From NCBI GenBank assembly GCA_947626405.1, contig CANQSE010000030.1, positions 1 to 12,722 on the forward strand: a stretch of 12,722 bases of DNA, written 5' to 3'. The position numbers and the translations under genes are program-made. How positions within the stretch are numbered: the stretch's first letter is position 1; each line of letters starts with the position of its first letter. Shown in pieces: positions 1 to 7,167 of the stretch. Source of the DNA: an uncultured Acetatifactor sp. (GTDB taxonomy: Bacteria > Bacillota > Clostridia > Lachnospirales > Lachnospiraceae). The notes beneath the pieces were generated by a model. That model did no database searches. It was not told where the DNA came from and saw only the letters and a list, made by a program, of their open reading frames with translations.

Positions 1-458
1 TCACGGTGCCAGGTAAGTACGGCTTTCACGGCTTTTATCCTGCCTGCGCTTCCCTCCTGTATGAAGCTCTTAATCTTCTCCACACAGGGATTGAGCCTGT
101 TCTGAAACACTACACAGACGCGCTGCGAGCCTTCAAGCGCCATAAGAGCTTCAAACTGCCGTCCCGTCATTGTGATCGGCTTTTCAGCCACAACCTCCTT
201 GCCCGCTGCCAGGGATTTTCGGATCATGTCGTAATGAAGATAATGAGGCGTGCATATATGGACGCAATCCACATCGCCGTCCTCCAGCATCCTGTCAAAA
301 TCCTCATACGCCTTCACTCCGTAGAGATCCTGACACTCTTTGCGGCGCTGAGGATTTATATCGCACACTCCGCACAGCTTCGCCTTTTCGACATGCTCAA
401 GCGCCCTTGCATGTATTGGCCCGATAGCTCCGTACCCCACAATACAAACATTTTTCAT
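1..458 (-). CDS. Gfo/Idh/MocA family NAD(P)-dependent oxidoreductase, 3'-truncated by the window edge
   Basis: Only the first 152 codons are present; the C-terminal catalytic half lies beyond the left edge. The protein opens with MKNVCIVGYGAIGPIHARAL, a Rossmann dinucleotide-binding motif (GxGxxGxxH) at residues 8-16. It continues with PHYLH at 71-75 and the family's EKP motif at residues 92-94, whose lysine is normally catalytic. These are family hallmarks; the substrate (a sugar, inositol or glycoside derivative) cannot be read from this part. The ATG lies one base after the TGA of the upstream isomerase gene, so translation is probably coupled; an AAAGGGA site sits about 11 nt before it. 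It is the fourth gene of an isomerase/oxidoreductase/isomerase/oxidoreductase run. Family assignment is firm, substrate unknown. Confidence 0.9.
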   Translation of the reverse strand, partial: MKNVCIVGYGAIGPIHARALEHVEKAKLCGVCDINPQRRKECQDLYGVKAYEDFDRMLEDGDVDCVHICTPHYLHYDMIRKSLAAGKEVVAEKPITMTGRQFEALMALEGSQRVCVVFQNRLNPCVEKIKSFIQEGSAGRIKAVKAVLTWHR

Positions 459-459
459 A

Positions 460-1224
460 TCAGTAAAATCCCTTTGTACACAGATACTCATAACTCATTT
501 TCAGGGATTCAAACGGATCCCGCCTGCAGTAATCCTGCTCTACCAGCGCCCACCGTGTTCCTGCCTGATCGCAGGCTTTTATGATGCCGTCCCAGTCAAG
601 ATTTCCCTGTCCGATCTCCGCCATCTCGGCGGAATTGTCGGCATTGGCCTTAAGATCCTTAAAATGCACGGCCATAGCCCTCTCTCCCAGGCGGCGTATA
701 AACGCTTCCGGATTCATTCCTCCAAACTGGAGCCAGTAAGTGTCCACGATAAATTTCACATTATCCGGATCCGTCTCGTCAATAAGCCTGTCCATAATAA
801 ACCTGCCGTCGTATTTTGTAAACTCGAACGCATGATTATGGTAACCAAGATAAAGCCCTTCCTCTCTCAGGCGCTTCGCCGCGTTGTTAATGCCCTCCAC
901 AAAATCCGTTATACCCTGCAGGTCATGGCGGTATTCTTCCGGCATTGAGCCTATGCCGCAAAGCTCGCACTCCAGCGTCCTGTTATAGGCTATAACATCT
1001 GAAAGCCTCTCGGCAAAATCGCCGTATGCCATATGCGTCGCCACCACCTTCAGTCCGTACCTGTCAATGACGGGCTTCATGGCGGCCGCAGGCAGGGGTG
1101 TACCGGAGATCTGTATCAGCCTGTACCCTATGTCCCTCACTTTTTTGCAGGTGTCTTCAAAGTCCTCCACCGTACCGATGTGATCACGCAGCGTATAAAA
1201 TTGAGCTCCAATCTGTCTTTCCAT
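460..1224 (-). CDS. Sugar phosphate isomerase/epimerase (xylose isomerase-like TIM barrel)
   Basis: A 254-residue cytoplasmic protein of the AP-endonuclease-2/IolE-like TIM-barrel family, which isomerises, epimerises or dehydrates sugars, inosose and keto-glycosides using a divalent metal. Visible hallmarks (numbered from the chosen start) are IGAQFYTLR at the N-terminus, YHNHAFEF with His129 and His131, VDTYW with Asp161, VHFKD with His187, and VEQD with Glu229. Asp161, His187 and Glu229 are likely metal ligands. An in-frame ATG four codons earlier (1236) is possible, but it is part of the ATGAGGAGAAGAATG stretch in which AGGAG serves the second ATG, and family members begin close to IGAQ. 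It lies 45 nt after one oxidoreductase gene and 1 nt before the next. The exact substrate is not predictable; IolE-like activity is one option. Confidence 0.88.
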   Translation of the reverse strand: MERQIGAQFYTLRDHIGTVEDFEDTCKKVRDIGYRLIQISGTPLPAAAMKPVIDRYGLKVVATHMAYGDFAERLSDVIAYNRTLECELCGIGSMPEEYRHDLQGITDFVEGINNAAKRLREEGLYLGYHNHAFEFTKYDGRFIMDRLIDETDPDNVKFIVDTYWLQFGGMNPEAFIRRLGERAMAVHFKDLKANADNSAEMAEIGQGNLDWDGIIKACDQAGTRWALVEQDYCRRDPFESLKMSYEYLCTKGFY

Positions 1225-1269
1225 TCTTCTCCTCATTTCTGCAGAGTTTCATTACATTTACACCCTGTA

Positions 1270-2430
1270 TCAATATGTCCCCTTTGTGTCCGCCACCACC
1301 TGCGCAGCCTTTTTTACCTTAGTTGAGCCGGCGATTTTTTCCTGAAGTAGTTCGTAATATCGATCATGGGGAAAATTCTTTACATCAACCGTCTCATTTG
1401 TCCACGCGCTCAGATGAATTGCGTTGGAGATGGTAAGTCCCAGGATTCCCTCCTCACCTCTTGCAAGCAGCGGGGTGCCGTGCAGCACTGCGGCGGCAAA
1501 ATTCCTTAAGATCCCCACGTGCTGCGCGCCTCCCGAAAAGTCCGCCGGCACATTACACTCCCAACATTCCGGCCGCCCAAACGGAGCCTTGTTGTCACGG
1601 TTAAATTCCCTCTCAGACACACGGTTTCTGAAAAAGGTGAGCTTGTTTCCCTCAACAACCACCTTTCCCATATCGCACGCGATCTCCAGCCTGTTGGTGC
1701 CGGGAGCCTCTCCGGTGGAAGTGATATATTCCCCCGTAGTGCCGTTGTCATACTCAAAATACGCCATTACATCGTCTTCAACCTCGATGTCGTAGTATTT
1801 CCCGAAGCTGGCCTTTGCAAAGATTCTGTCAGGCATGCCAAACATCCACTGCCACAGATCAAGCTGGTGCGGGTTCTGATTGATTAAGGCGCCGCCGCCC
1901 TCCTCCCGCCAGGTTGATCTCCATGTGCTGCTGTCGTGATAAGCCTGAGACCTGTACCAGTCCGTGATGATCCAGGTAATCCTCTTGATATGTCCAAGAT
2001 CTCCACGCTGTATCATATCCCTCACCTTCTGATAGACGGGATTTGTCCTCTGGTTGTACATGATGCCGAATACCTTTCCGGAACGCTCCGCGACTTCGTT
2101 CATCTCCTGTACCTGCTTTGTGTATACGCCCGCCGGCTTTTCCGTTATCACGTTAAGACCGTGCCTGAACGCTTCAATGGCAAGCGGCGGATGTTTGTAA
2201 TGCGGCACCGCTATGAGCACAGTGTCACACAGGCCGCTGTCGTAAAGCTCCTCCGCAGTCTCAAATACCGCAAGTCCGGGATATGCGGCCTTTGCTGCCT
2301 CCCGTCTTGCCGGGGCAATGTCGCACACGGCGGTAAGCTCCATTTCTTCCACTTTCCCCGCCATCAGGTTCGCCACATGCCCTGTTCCCATATTTCCGTA
2401 ACCTATAACGCCTATCTTAAGCTTATCCAA
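1270..2430 (-). CDS. Gfo/Idh/MocA family oxidoreductase
   Basis: A 386-residue NAD(P)-dependent dehydrogenase. The N-terminal Rossmann domain begins KIGVIGYGNMGTGHV (residues 5-19) and contains the EKP motif at 97-99. The C-terminal alpha/beta domain carries the active-site stretch INQNPHQLDLWQW (residues 183-195), where His188 is the likely catalytic base. An Asn stands where many relatives have Asp, a form I associate with a common Firmicute subgroup. Start choice: a TTG at 2430 preceded by GGGAGGA at 8-nt spacing, which puts the Rossmann strand at the very N-terminus. An upstream ATG at 2466 overlaps the stop of the previous gene as TAATG but has no Shine-Dalgarno and would add 12 unconserved residues. 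The substrate is probably a sugar, inositol or glycoside derivative handled with the flanking isomerases. Confidence 0.9.
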   Translation of the reverse strand: MDKLKIGVIGYGNMGTGHVANLMAGKVEEMELTAVCDIAPARREAAKAAYPGLAVFETAEELYDSGLCDTVLIAVPHYKHPPLAIEAFRHGLNVITEKPAGVYTKQVQEMNEVAERSGKVFGIMYNQRTNPVYQKVRDMIQRGDLGHIKRITWIITDWYRSQAYHDSSTWRSTWREEGGGALINQNPHQLDLWQWMFGMPDRIFAKASFGKYYDIEVEDDVMAYFEYDNGTTGEYITSTGEAPGTNRLEIACDMGKVVVEGNKLTFFRNRVSEREFNRDNKAPFGRPECWECNVPADFSGGAQHVGILRNFAAAVLHGTPLLARGEEGILGLTISNAIHLSAWTNETVDVKNFPHDRYYELLQEKIAGSTKVKKAAQVVADTKGTY

Positions 2431-2465
2431 TTCGGAATCCTCCCTTCGTCCGGTCGGGACCAACA

Positions 2466-3317
2466 TTAAATTTTTTCAAGTATACGGTTAAGAGCCATGT
2501 ACGCCAGAGTGAACGTCCCCTCTCCTCCCTCGGGAAGCTTAAGCATTTTGTCGTCCGTCTCCAGCGCGGCAAGTCCGTCAAAGCTTCCCAGGTGGGGCTC
2601 GATACTGAGGAATCCGTCGAATCCTTTCTCAAAAAGCCTTCTGAGCACTTCCTCCACTCTGCCGTCTCCTGCGCCTGACGGCACCACCCTGCCGTCCTTT
2701 GCACAGGCATCCTTGATGTGCATGTACGCAATGTGATCCTTAAGCAATTCGTAAGCTTCCATGGTGTCCTGTCCGCACTGTACGAAATTGGCAGGATCAA
2801 AAACCGCGCGGAATGCTTCGCACCCCAGCTCCTTCATCAAATCGTCGCAGCGGCAGGCAATATCACCGTAGATGCCCTTTTCGTTTTCATGCAAAAGAGT
2901 TATGCCCTGTCCTCGGGAATATTCAATCATCCTTCCGAGACGGGAGAGCACTTCTTCTCTTTCCTGCTCAGTCCAGTTCCCGCCGCCGTCGTGATAAAAG
3001 CTAAAAATTCTGATAAAGCCGCAGTCCAGCTTATTCGCCGTCTCCGCCACTCTCTTAAAAAGTTCAAAATGCGGCTCAAACGGTTCTTTTAAATTTACCT
3101 TTCCTATGGGAGAACCCACCGAGGAAGCGCGTATTCCGTACCGCTCCATTTTTTCCTTCAGGGAAGCCGTCTCACTGTCCGACAGTTCGGAAATATTTTT
3201 TCCGTCAATCCCTCTGGGCTCAAAGTAAGAAATACCGAGTTTTTTGAGTACACTGAACTGTACGTCTACGGATTGATTAATCTCATCGGAAAATCCGCTC
3301 AGTTTTTTATACGGCAT
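2466..3317 (-). CDS. Sugar phosphate isomerase/epimerase (second paralogue in the cluster)
   Basis: A 283-residue xylose isomerase-like TIM-barrel protein of a different subgroup from the gene at 460-1224. It starts MPYKKLSGFSDEI, with AGGAGG about 10 nt upstream of the ATG. Metal-binding candidates sit at expected strand ends: Glu144 in LLHENEKGIYGD, Asp174 in FDPANF, His200 in MHIKDA and Glu240 in SIEPHL. The family inverts or isomerises sugars and related polyols in the cytoplasm. It follows the chemoreceptor gene after 65 nt in which I see no terminator or sigma-A promoter, so it may be co-transcribed with it. Its stop (TAA) is followed 35 nt later by the TTG start of the oxidoreductase. 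Substrate unknown. Confidence 0.87.
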   Translation of the reverse strand: MPYKKLSGFSDEINQSVDVQFSVLKKLGISYFEPRGIDGKNISELSDSETASLKEKMERYGIRASSVGSPIGKVNLKEPFEPHFELFKRVAETANKLDCGFIRIFSFYHDGGGNWTEQEREEVLSRLGRMIEYSRGQGITLLHENEKGIYGDIACRCDDLMKELGCEAFRAVFDPANFVQCGQDTMEAYELLKDHIAYMHIKDACAKDGRVVPSGAGDGRVEEVLRRLFEKGFDGFLSIEPHLGSFDGLAALETDDKMLKLPEGGEGTFTLAYMALNRILEKI

Positions 3318-3382
3318 GGCTTATGCTCCTCCTCGCTGCGCCTGAATACGTTTTCAAATTGTTACGCCGTTTATTTCCCCGA

Positions 3383-5380
3383 TCACACCCTGAAGGATGC
3401 GACTGTTCTGTTAAGCTCCTCGCTGAGCCTTGACAATTCTTCCATCTGTGAGAGGACGGTCATGGAATTTTCATTGGAGTCCAGCGCAGACTTCTCCATC
3501 ACGTCCATGTGGGAGGTAATCTCCGAAACAAGCTCCGCAATGTTTTGTATCGATTCATTAATTCCTGCCATGCTTGCCGTCATCTCCTGCGAGGAAGCGC
3601 CAAGGTCGCTTGATATATCGCTGTAAAAAACAGCATCCCGCTCATACATTTCCGCCATTCCCGTCATGCCCTTATAATCTTCCATGACCCTGTGATTCAT
3701 AAAGTCCAGAATTTTTGCGGAGCTCTCGGACAGAAATGTCACATTTTCCACAACGCTCTCTGTGACGCTGCGGATCTTGTCCACCGCCATTCTGGAATTG
3801 TCCGCAAGCTGCCTGATTTCTTCGGCCACCACCGCGAACCCTCTGCCGGCCTCTCCTGCCCTCGCCGCCTCAATAGACGCGTTAAGCGCAAGCAGATTTG
3901 TCTGTGAACTGATTGACAAAATCTCCACAGTGAGCGTGTCGATCTCTTTTACGCGCTGGCTGTCCGAAATCGCCTTTTCAAGCTCGGACCTCGTGCCCTG
4001 ATAGAGCGCAACCGCCTCCTGAGTCGATTTCACCGAGGTTTCGCGCTGTTTTCCGGCGCGGGCCATGATGTCGCTGGACTGAGCGGCGGCTTCCGTGGCC
4101 TTTTTCGCCACGTTTTCAATGGCATATCCGAGCTCCTGGGCGGTGACTCTTATGCTTTCCGCAAGCTCCTTTGCCTGATCCGTCTGAGCGCGGACACGTC
4201 CCGCAGCATCCGCTATACCGTCAATATCACTGTTAAGCACGGTCATGCTTGCGGAGGTTCCCTCAGCTATGGTGCTGATACTTCCGGCCTCCTGTTTGGT
4301 ATTTAATATAATTCCCCTGATCTGCTGTTTTACCTCAACCGTCGCCGTTCTTATCTGTTCTGCCTCGTCTTTATACTGACTGGGAATTGTCTTTTCCACC
4401 GTAACATTCTCGGAGAAGTCTCCCGATGCAAACTGTTTTAGCATCTGGACAGGAGAAAGCGTCCTGCCGATCAGATTGGCTACAAACAGCGCCACCGCGC
4501 CTATGGCAAGAACCACGATGACAAGGGAAACCATAATCATTGCCACAAGTGAGCCTGTCACATTTGCCGTCGGCTCCGCCACTCCCAGCTTCCAGCCGCT
4601 TCCCTCAATCTCTGCAACCGCAAAGTAACAGCGCGTTCCGTCATAATCCTTCATGGTCTTCGTGTCGCCGCTTTTTCCGTTCAGTATGTCCTTAAGTCCG
4701 GGAAGTACGTCCGACACAGCCACAGCGGTATCTTTTGTAGGCTCATACGCATCGTTTTTATGGGCGATATAATTATCGGAGCTGTCAACAAGGAAGCCGT
4801 ATACGCCGTCTGCGTAGTTGATATTTCGGGTCAGCTCCGTCACAGTGTCCAGCGTCACGTCAAGGCCTATCACCGCTGCAACCTTCCCGTCAATTATGAC
4901 AGGAGCGGCAATTGTCATACACATCTGTTTGGTTACGGCATCCAGATAAGGATCCATAACAATTGTTCCCTTTGCCTGTGATGCCTGTATGTACCATCCC
5001 CTTTGCGTGGGGTCATATCCTTCCTCAACCTCGGCATTGTGATTTGACTGAATAAATCTCTTGTCCGGCGTGCCGCAGTAAAGGTTTAAAAGCTCCGGAT
5101 GTCCCTCGGCGTGAGCATCCACCACCGACTGTACGAAACCGGTGTCAAGCTTTCCGACTGCTGCGACGCTTGCCGCTGTTCCCTCGGTAAGCATCTTTTC
5201 ACTCTCAATCCAGGTATTTATCTCCTCGGCGTATTTCTCCGAATTGAGAATAAGCGACTGCCTCTGGTCCCTTATCAGCCTGTTCGCCGCCACCACCACG
5301 GTTCCCACAGTAGTCAGCAGGATACTGATTACCACAATACCTATGACGCTGAACGTCAGCTTTCCCTTGATAGTTCTCAT
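3383..5380 (-). CDS. Methyl-accepting chemotaxis protein with dCache sensor domain
   Basis: A 665-residue transmembrane chemoreceptor. Layout: TM1 about residues 10-33; extracellular dCache sensor about 40-270 (RGWY at 127-130, DPYLD at 143-147, IGLDVTLD at 171-178); TM2 about 278-301; HAMP about 302-355 (Pro310, GDF at 320-322); and a long cytoplasmic coiled-coil signalling domain. The hairpin tip at about 488-526 contains the near-invariant [18 protein letters not shown] stretch followed by [16 protein letters not shown], so CheA/CheW coupling should be intact. No C-terminal CheR-tethering pentapeptide is seen. Tyr122, Arg127, Trp129, Tyr145, Asp147 and Asp174 match in type and spacing the amino-acid-binding dCache motif as I remember it. 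The ATG has AAAGGAG 8 nt upstream and a TATAAT box further up. It precedes the isomerase/oxidoreductase genes. Confidence 0.95.
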   Translation of the reverse strand: MRTIKGKLTFSVIGIVVISILLTTVGTVVVAANRLIRDQRQSLILNSEKYAEEINTWIESEKMLTEGTAASVAAVGKLDTGFVQSVVDAHAEGHPELLNLYCGTPDKRFIQSNHNAEVEEGYDPTQRGWYIQASQAKGTIVMDPYLDAVTKQMCMTIAAPVIIDGKVAAVIGLDVTLDTVTELTRNINYADGVYGFLVDSSDNYIAHKNDAYEPTKDTAVAVSDVLPGLKDILNGKSGDTKTMKDYDGTRCYFAVAEIEGSGWKLGVAEPTANVTGSLVAMIMVSLVIVVLAIGAVALFVANLIGRTLSPVQMLKQFASGDFSENVTVEKTIPSQYKDEAEQIRTATVEVKQQIRGIILNTKQEAGSISTIAEGTSASMTVLNSDIDGIADAAGRVRAQTDQAKELAESIRVTAQELGYAIENVAKKATEAAAQSSDIMARAGKQRETSVKSTQEAVALYQGTRSELEKAISDSQRVKEIDTLTVEILSISSQTNLLALNASIEAARAGEAGRGFAVVAEEIRQLADNSRMAVDKIRSVTESVVENVTFLSESSAKILDFMNHRVMEDYKGMTGMAEMYERDAVFYSDISSDLGASSQEMTASMAGINESIQNIAELVSEITSHMDVMEKSALDSNENSMTVLSQMEELSRLSEELNRTVASFRV

Positions 5381-5432
5381 AGTGAATTTCTCCTTTCATC
5401 TGCGTATACACGTACCTTTTAAACACAGCACC

Positions 5433-5438
5433 ATTATA
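5433..5438 (-). promoter_or_regulatory. Probable -10 box of the chemoreceptor operon
   Basis: A perfect TATAAT on the minus strand in an A/T-rich stretch, 53 nt before the chemoreceptor ATG. Its spacing would give a leader of about 45 nt. No good -35 hexamer lies 16-18 nt upstream (the 17-nt position reads TGTTTT), and there is no TGn extension. The call therefore rests on the -10 and its placement between the cellulase stop and the chemoreceptor start. A flagellar sigma-28 pattern was looked for and not found. Confidence 0.45.
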
Positions 5439-5451
5439 CTATTTTTTACCT

Positions 5452-5481
5452 GAAAAAAACAGCGAACGCCTAATTTTTTGC
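5452..5481 (-). terminator. Weak candidate terminator at the cellulase 3' end
   Basis: On the minus strand an A-tract, a short GC-rich core (GGC-GTTC-GC) and a run of seven T follow one another across the stop codon of the cellulase gene. The GC stem is only about three pairs, so termination would be leaky at best. It is listed because it is the only terminator-like structure between the cellulase and the chemoreceptor. Confidence 0.28.
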
Positions 5482-7149
5482 AACGGGCCTCCCCGAACCT
5501 TTTACAATAAAGCCCACGTTATCCAGGCTTTCATCTGCGGCGATAGCACCGTTGTAATCCTGATTGGAAAGGACAAGGGTGCTGCCGTTCATATCGCACT
5601 TTGAATTCCAGATGTCCTGCAACTCAACCCCGCCATCAAAAGGCAGCTCAATGCTCCACTGCGAGCAATCCCCGCCTGATGAATTTTTTATCGTAACGCT
5701 GTACTGACTGCAGCGCTCGCCGTTCTGATCCCAGGAATTAACCATCACGACTGTGATTTCCATACCCTGCGGATCGGTAAAGGAGACCTCATCCTGTTTT
5801 TCACTGTCATCCGCCGCTTCAGCCTGTCCCGCCTTCGGGAGATGACAGATGCCGGCGGTACTGTCAGCGCCGTCACTCGCCGTTTCAGCCTGTCCCGCCT
5901 GTACTCCGGCCGCTTCCTCTCCGTTTAAAAGCTCATAAAGCCATTTGCCGGATTCGCTTAAGTCTTCAGTTGTAAAACCGCTTCGCTTGCTGCAGCTGCT
6001 CTTAATGAGCGCGGAGGTTTCGTCTTTGTTTGACAGGTTCCACGCCACATAGCTTACGCCGTAGCTGTCAAGCAGTTTGATCCATTCATCCGCCTGCGTT
6101 CTGTCAATAGCTCCGTTTCCGCTGGCATCGCATATTCCGTATTCGGAGACAAATATCGCAAGGCCGTCCTCTATTGCCTTAGCCATGGTGTTTCTCAGTG
6201 ATTCAGTGTGAGTCGCCGCATAAAAGTGCAGCGTATACATTACGTTTTCACAGTCTTCTATCGGATCCTTAGCCGCCTGATCCACAAACTGGCACCAATT
6301 TGGAGTCCCCACCAGTATCAGGCCGTCGCTGTCGTTTTTCCTTATTACTTCTATTATCTGCTCCGCGTAATCCTTGACATCCTTCCAGGTTGTTCCGCCG
6401 TTTGGCTCATTGCAGATCTCATATATAACGTTAGTGTAATCTGCGTAAGCTTCTGACATCTCACTGAAAAATTCTTTTGCCTCGTCGATATGCGTATTGG
6501 GATTTCCGTCAGACAGAATGTGCCAGTCTATAATAACATAAAGGCCGCAGTCTGTAGCATACTGTACTCCGTTTTTCACAAGCTTCTTAAGGCTTTCCTG
6601 ATCTCCTCCCGAGCAGTAGCCTCCGTTTTCCGCGGTGTACATGGCGAGACGTATCACGTCTATTCCCCATTCATCCTTCAACTGACGGAAACATTCCTCG
6701 TTCACATAATCAGGGAACCACGCAAGGCCGTGTGTGCTGATTCCCCTAAGCTGTACAGGATTTCCCTGGCTGTCCACAAGCCTCGTGCCGTCAACGGCCA
6801 GCGCCGGAAGCATACCGTTTTCCATATTTGTTTTATTATCCTTACCCTTTCCCATTTCCTGATCCGCCCCTTTATCCGTGTTCCCTGTCTGCTTACCCGC
6901 ATCACCCGACTGCTTGTCTGCATCACCCGTCTGACTGCCCGCGTTCTCCGTCTGCTTGTCAGCGTCACCTGTCTGCTTGCCCGCATCACCCGGCTTACTG
7001 CCCGCATTCTCTGTCTGTTTATCCACGCTCTCCGTCTGCTTATCCGCGTTCTCCGTCTGTGTTTGTTTTCCACAGCCTGCGAATGTGGCTGAAACAAAAA
7101 GCAGTGCGCATACCAGACCCCACAAATATTTACTGCAATGCAACTTCAT
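5470..7149 (-). CDS. Lipoprotein endoglucanase, GH5 with C-terminal cellulose-binding-like domain
   Basis: A 559-residue secreted, membrane-tethered glucanase. It has a lipoprotein-type signal peptide (MKLHCSKYLWG, hydrophobic core, then TFAGC with Cys26 as lipidation site), and a Lys/Gln/Thr/Asp heptad-repeat linker at 37-92. The GH5 domain spans about 115-410: Arg167 (VIRLAMY), His210 (IIDWH), acid/base Glu248 in ICNEP, His308 (HFYA), nucleophile Glu336 in VSEYG, and Trp370. It resembles subfamily 2 endo-beta-1,4-glucanases. An acidic Ala/Gln linker at about 411-452 leads to a beta-sandwich at 455-553 resembling CBM2, with Trp473, Trp498 and Trp514 as possible cellulose contacts. The second of two ATGs was chosen because AGGAG lies 9 nt before it and abuts the first. 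It follows the carboxypeptidase-like gene by 18 nt. Confidence 0.92.
   Translation of the reverse strand: MKLHCSKYLWGLVCALLFVSATFAGCGKQTQTENADKQTESVDKQTENAGSKPGDAGKQTGDADKQTENAGSQTGDADKQSGDAGKQTGNTDKGADQEMGKGKDNKTNMENGMLPALAVDGTRLVDSQGNPVQLRGISTHGLAWFPDYVNEECFRQLKDEWGIDVIRLAMYTAENGGYCSGGDQESLKKLVKNGVQYATDCGLYVIIDWHILSDGNPNTHIDEAKEFFSEMSEAYADYTNVIYEICNEPNGGTTWKDVKDYAEQIIEVIRKNDSDGLILVGTPNWCQFVDQAAKDPIEDCENVMYTLHFYAATHTESLRNTMAKAIEDGLAIFVSEYGICDASGNGAIDRTQADEWIKLLDSYGVSYVAWNLSNKDETSALIKSSCSKRSGFTTEDLSESGKWLYELLNGEEAAGVQAGQAETASDGADSTAGICHLPKAGQAEAADDSEKQDEVSFTDPQGMEITVVMVNSWDQNGERCSQYSVTIKNSSGGDCSQWSIELPFDGGVELQDIWNSKCDMNGSTLVLSNQDYNGAIAADESLDNVGFIVKGSGRPVAKN
6874..7062 (-). repeat. In-frame 21-bp tandem repeats coding a heptapeptide linker
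   Basis: Nine degenerate 21-bp units encode heptapeptides of the type KQTENAD, KQTGDAD, SQTGDAD and KQSGDAG, directly after the lipidated cysteine of the cellulase. The units alternate Glu-Asn-Ala and Gly-Asp-Ala versions and end in Asp or Gly. The stretch is hydrophilic and should be an extended spacer holding the catalytic domain away from the membrane through the wall. Arrays like this can change copy number by slippage without shifting frame. Confidence 0.85.
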
Positions 7150-7167
7150 CTTTGCCATCTCCTCGTT

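Noticed and set aside
6..584. 192-codon plus-strand open frame at the left edge
   Set aside because: It spans two minus-strand genes with recognisable family motifs and shows no domain of its own.
5383..5469. Flagellar sigma-28 promoter before the chemoreceptor
   Set aside because: No TAAA and GCCGATAA pair at the right spacing; only a sigma-A-like -10 is present.
5812..5900. Two 23-bp direct copies (5812-5834 and 5878-5900) in the cellulase linker as a mobile-element footprint
   Set aside because: They are 66 bp apart, in frame, encode the same AGQAE linker peptide and have no inverted ends, so simple linker duplication explains them.
6874..7062. CRISPR-like periodicity
   Set aside because: The period is 21 bp, in frame with a protein, and degenerate at third positions as expected of coding repeats.
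6490..7092. 200-codon plus-strand open frame opposite the cellulase
   Set aside because: It lies entirely opposite a gene with clear GH5 motifs. Its Leu/Arg-rich translation is the reverse image of the heptad repeat, and it has no ribosome binding site.
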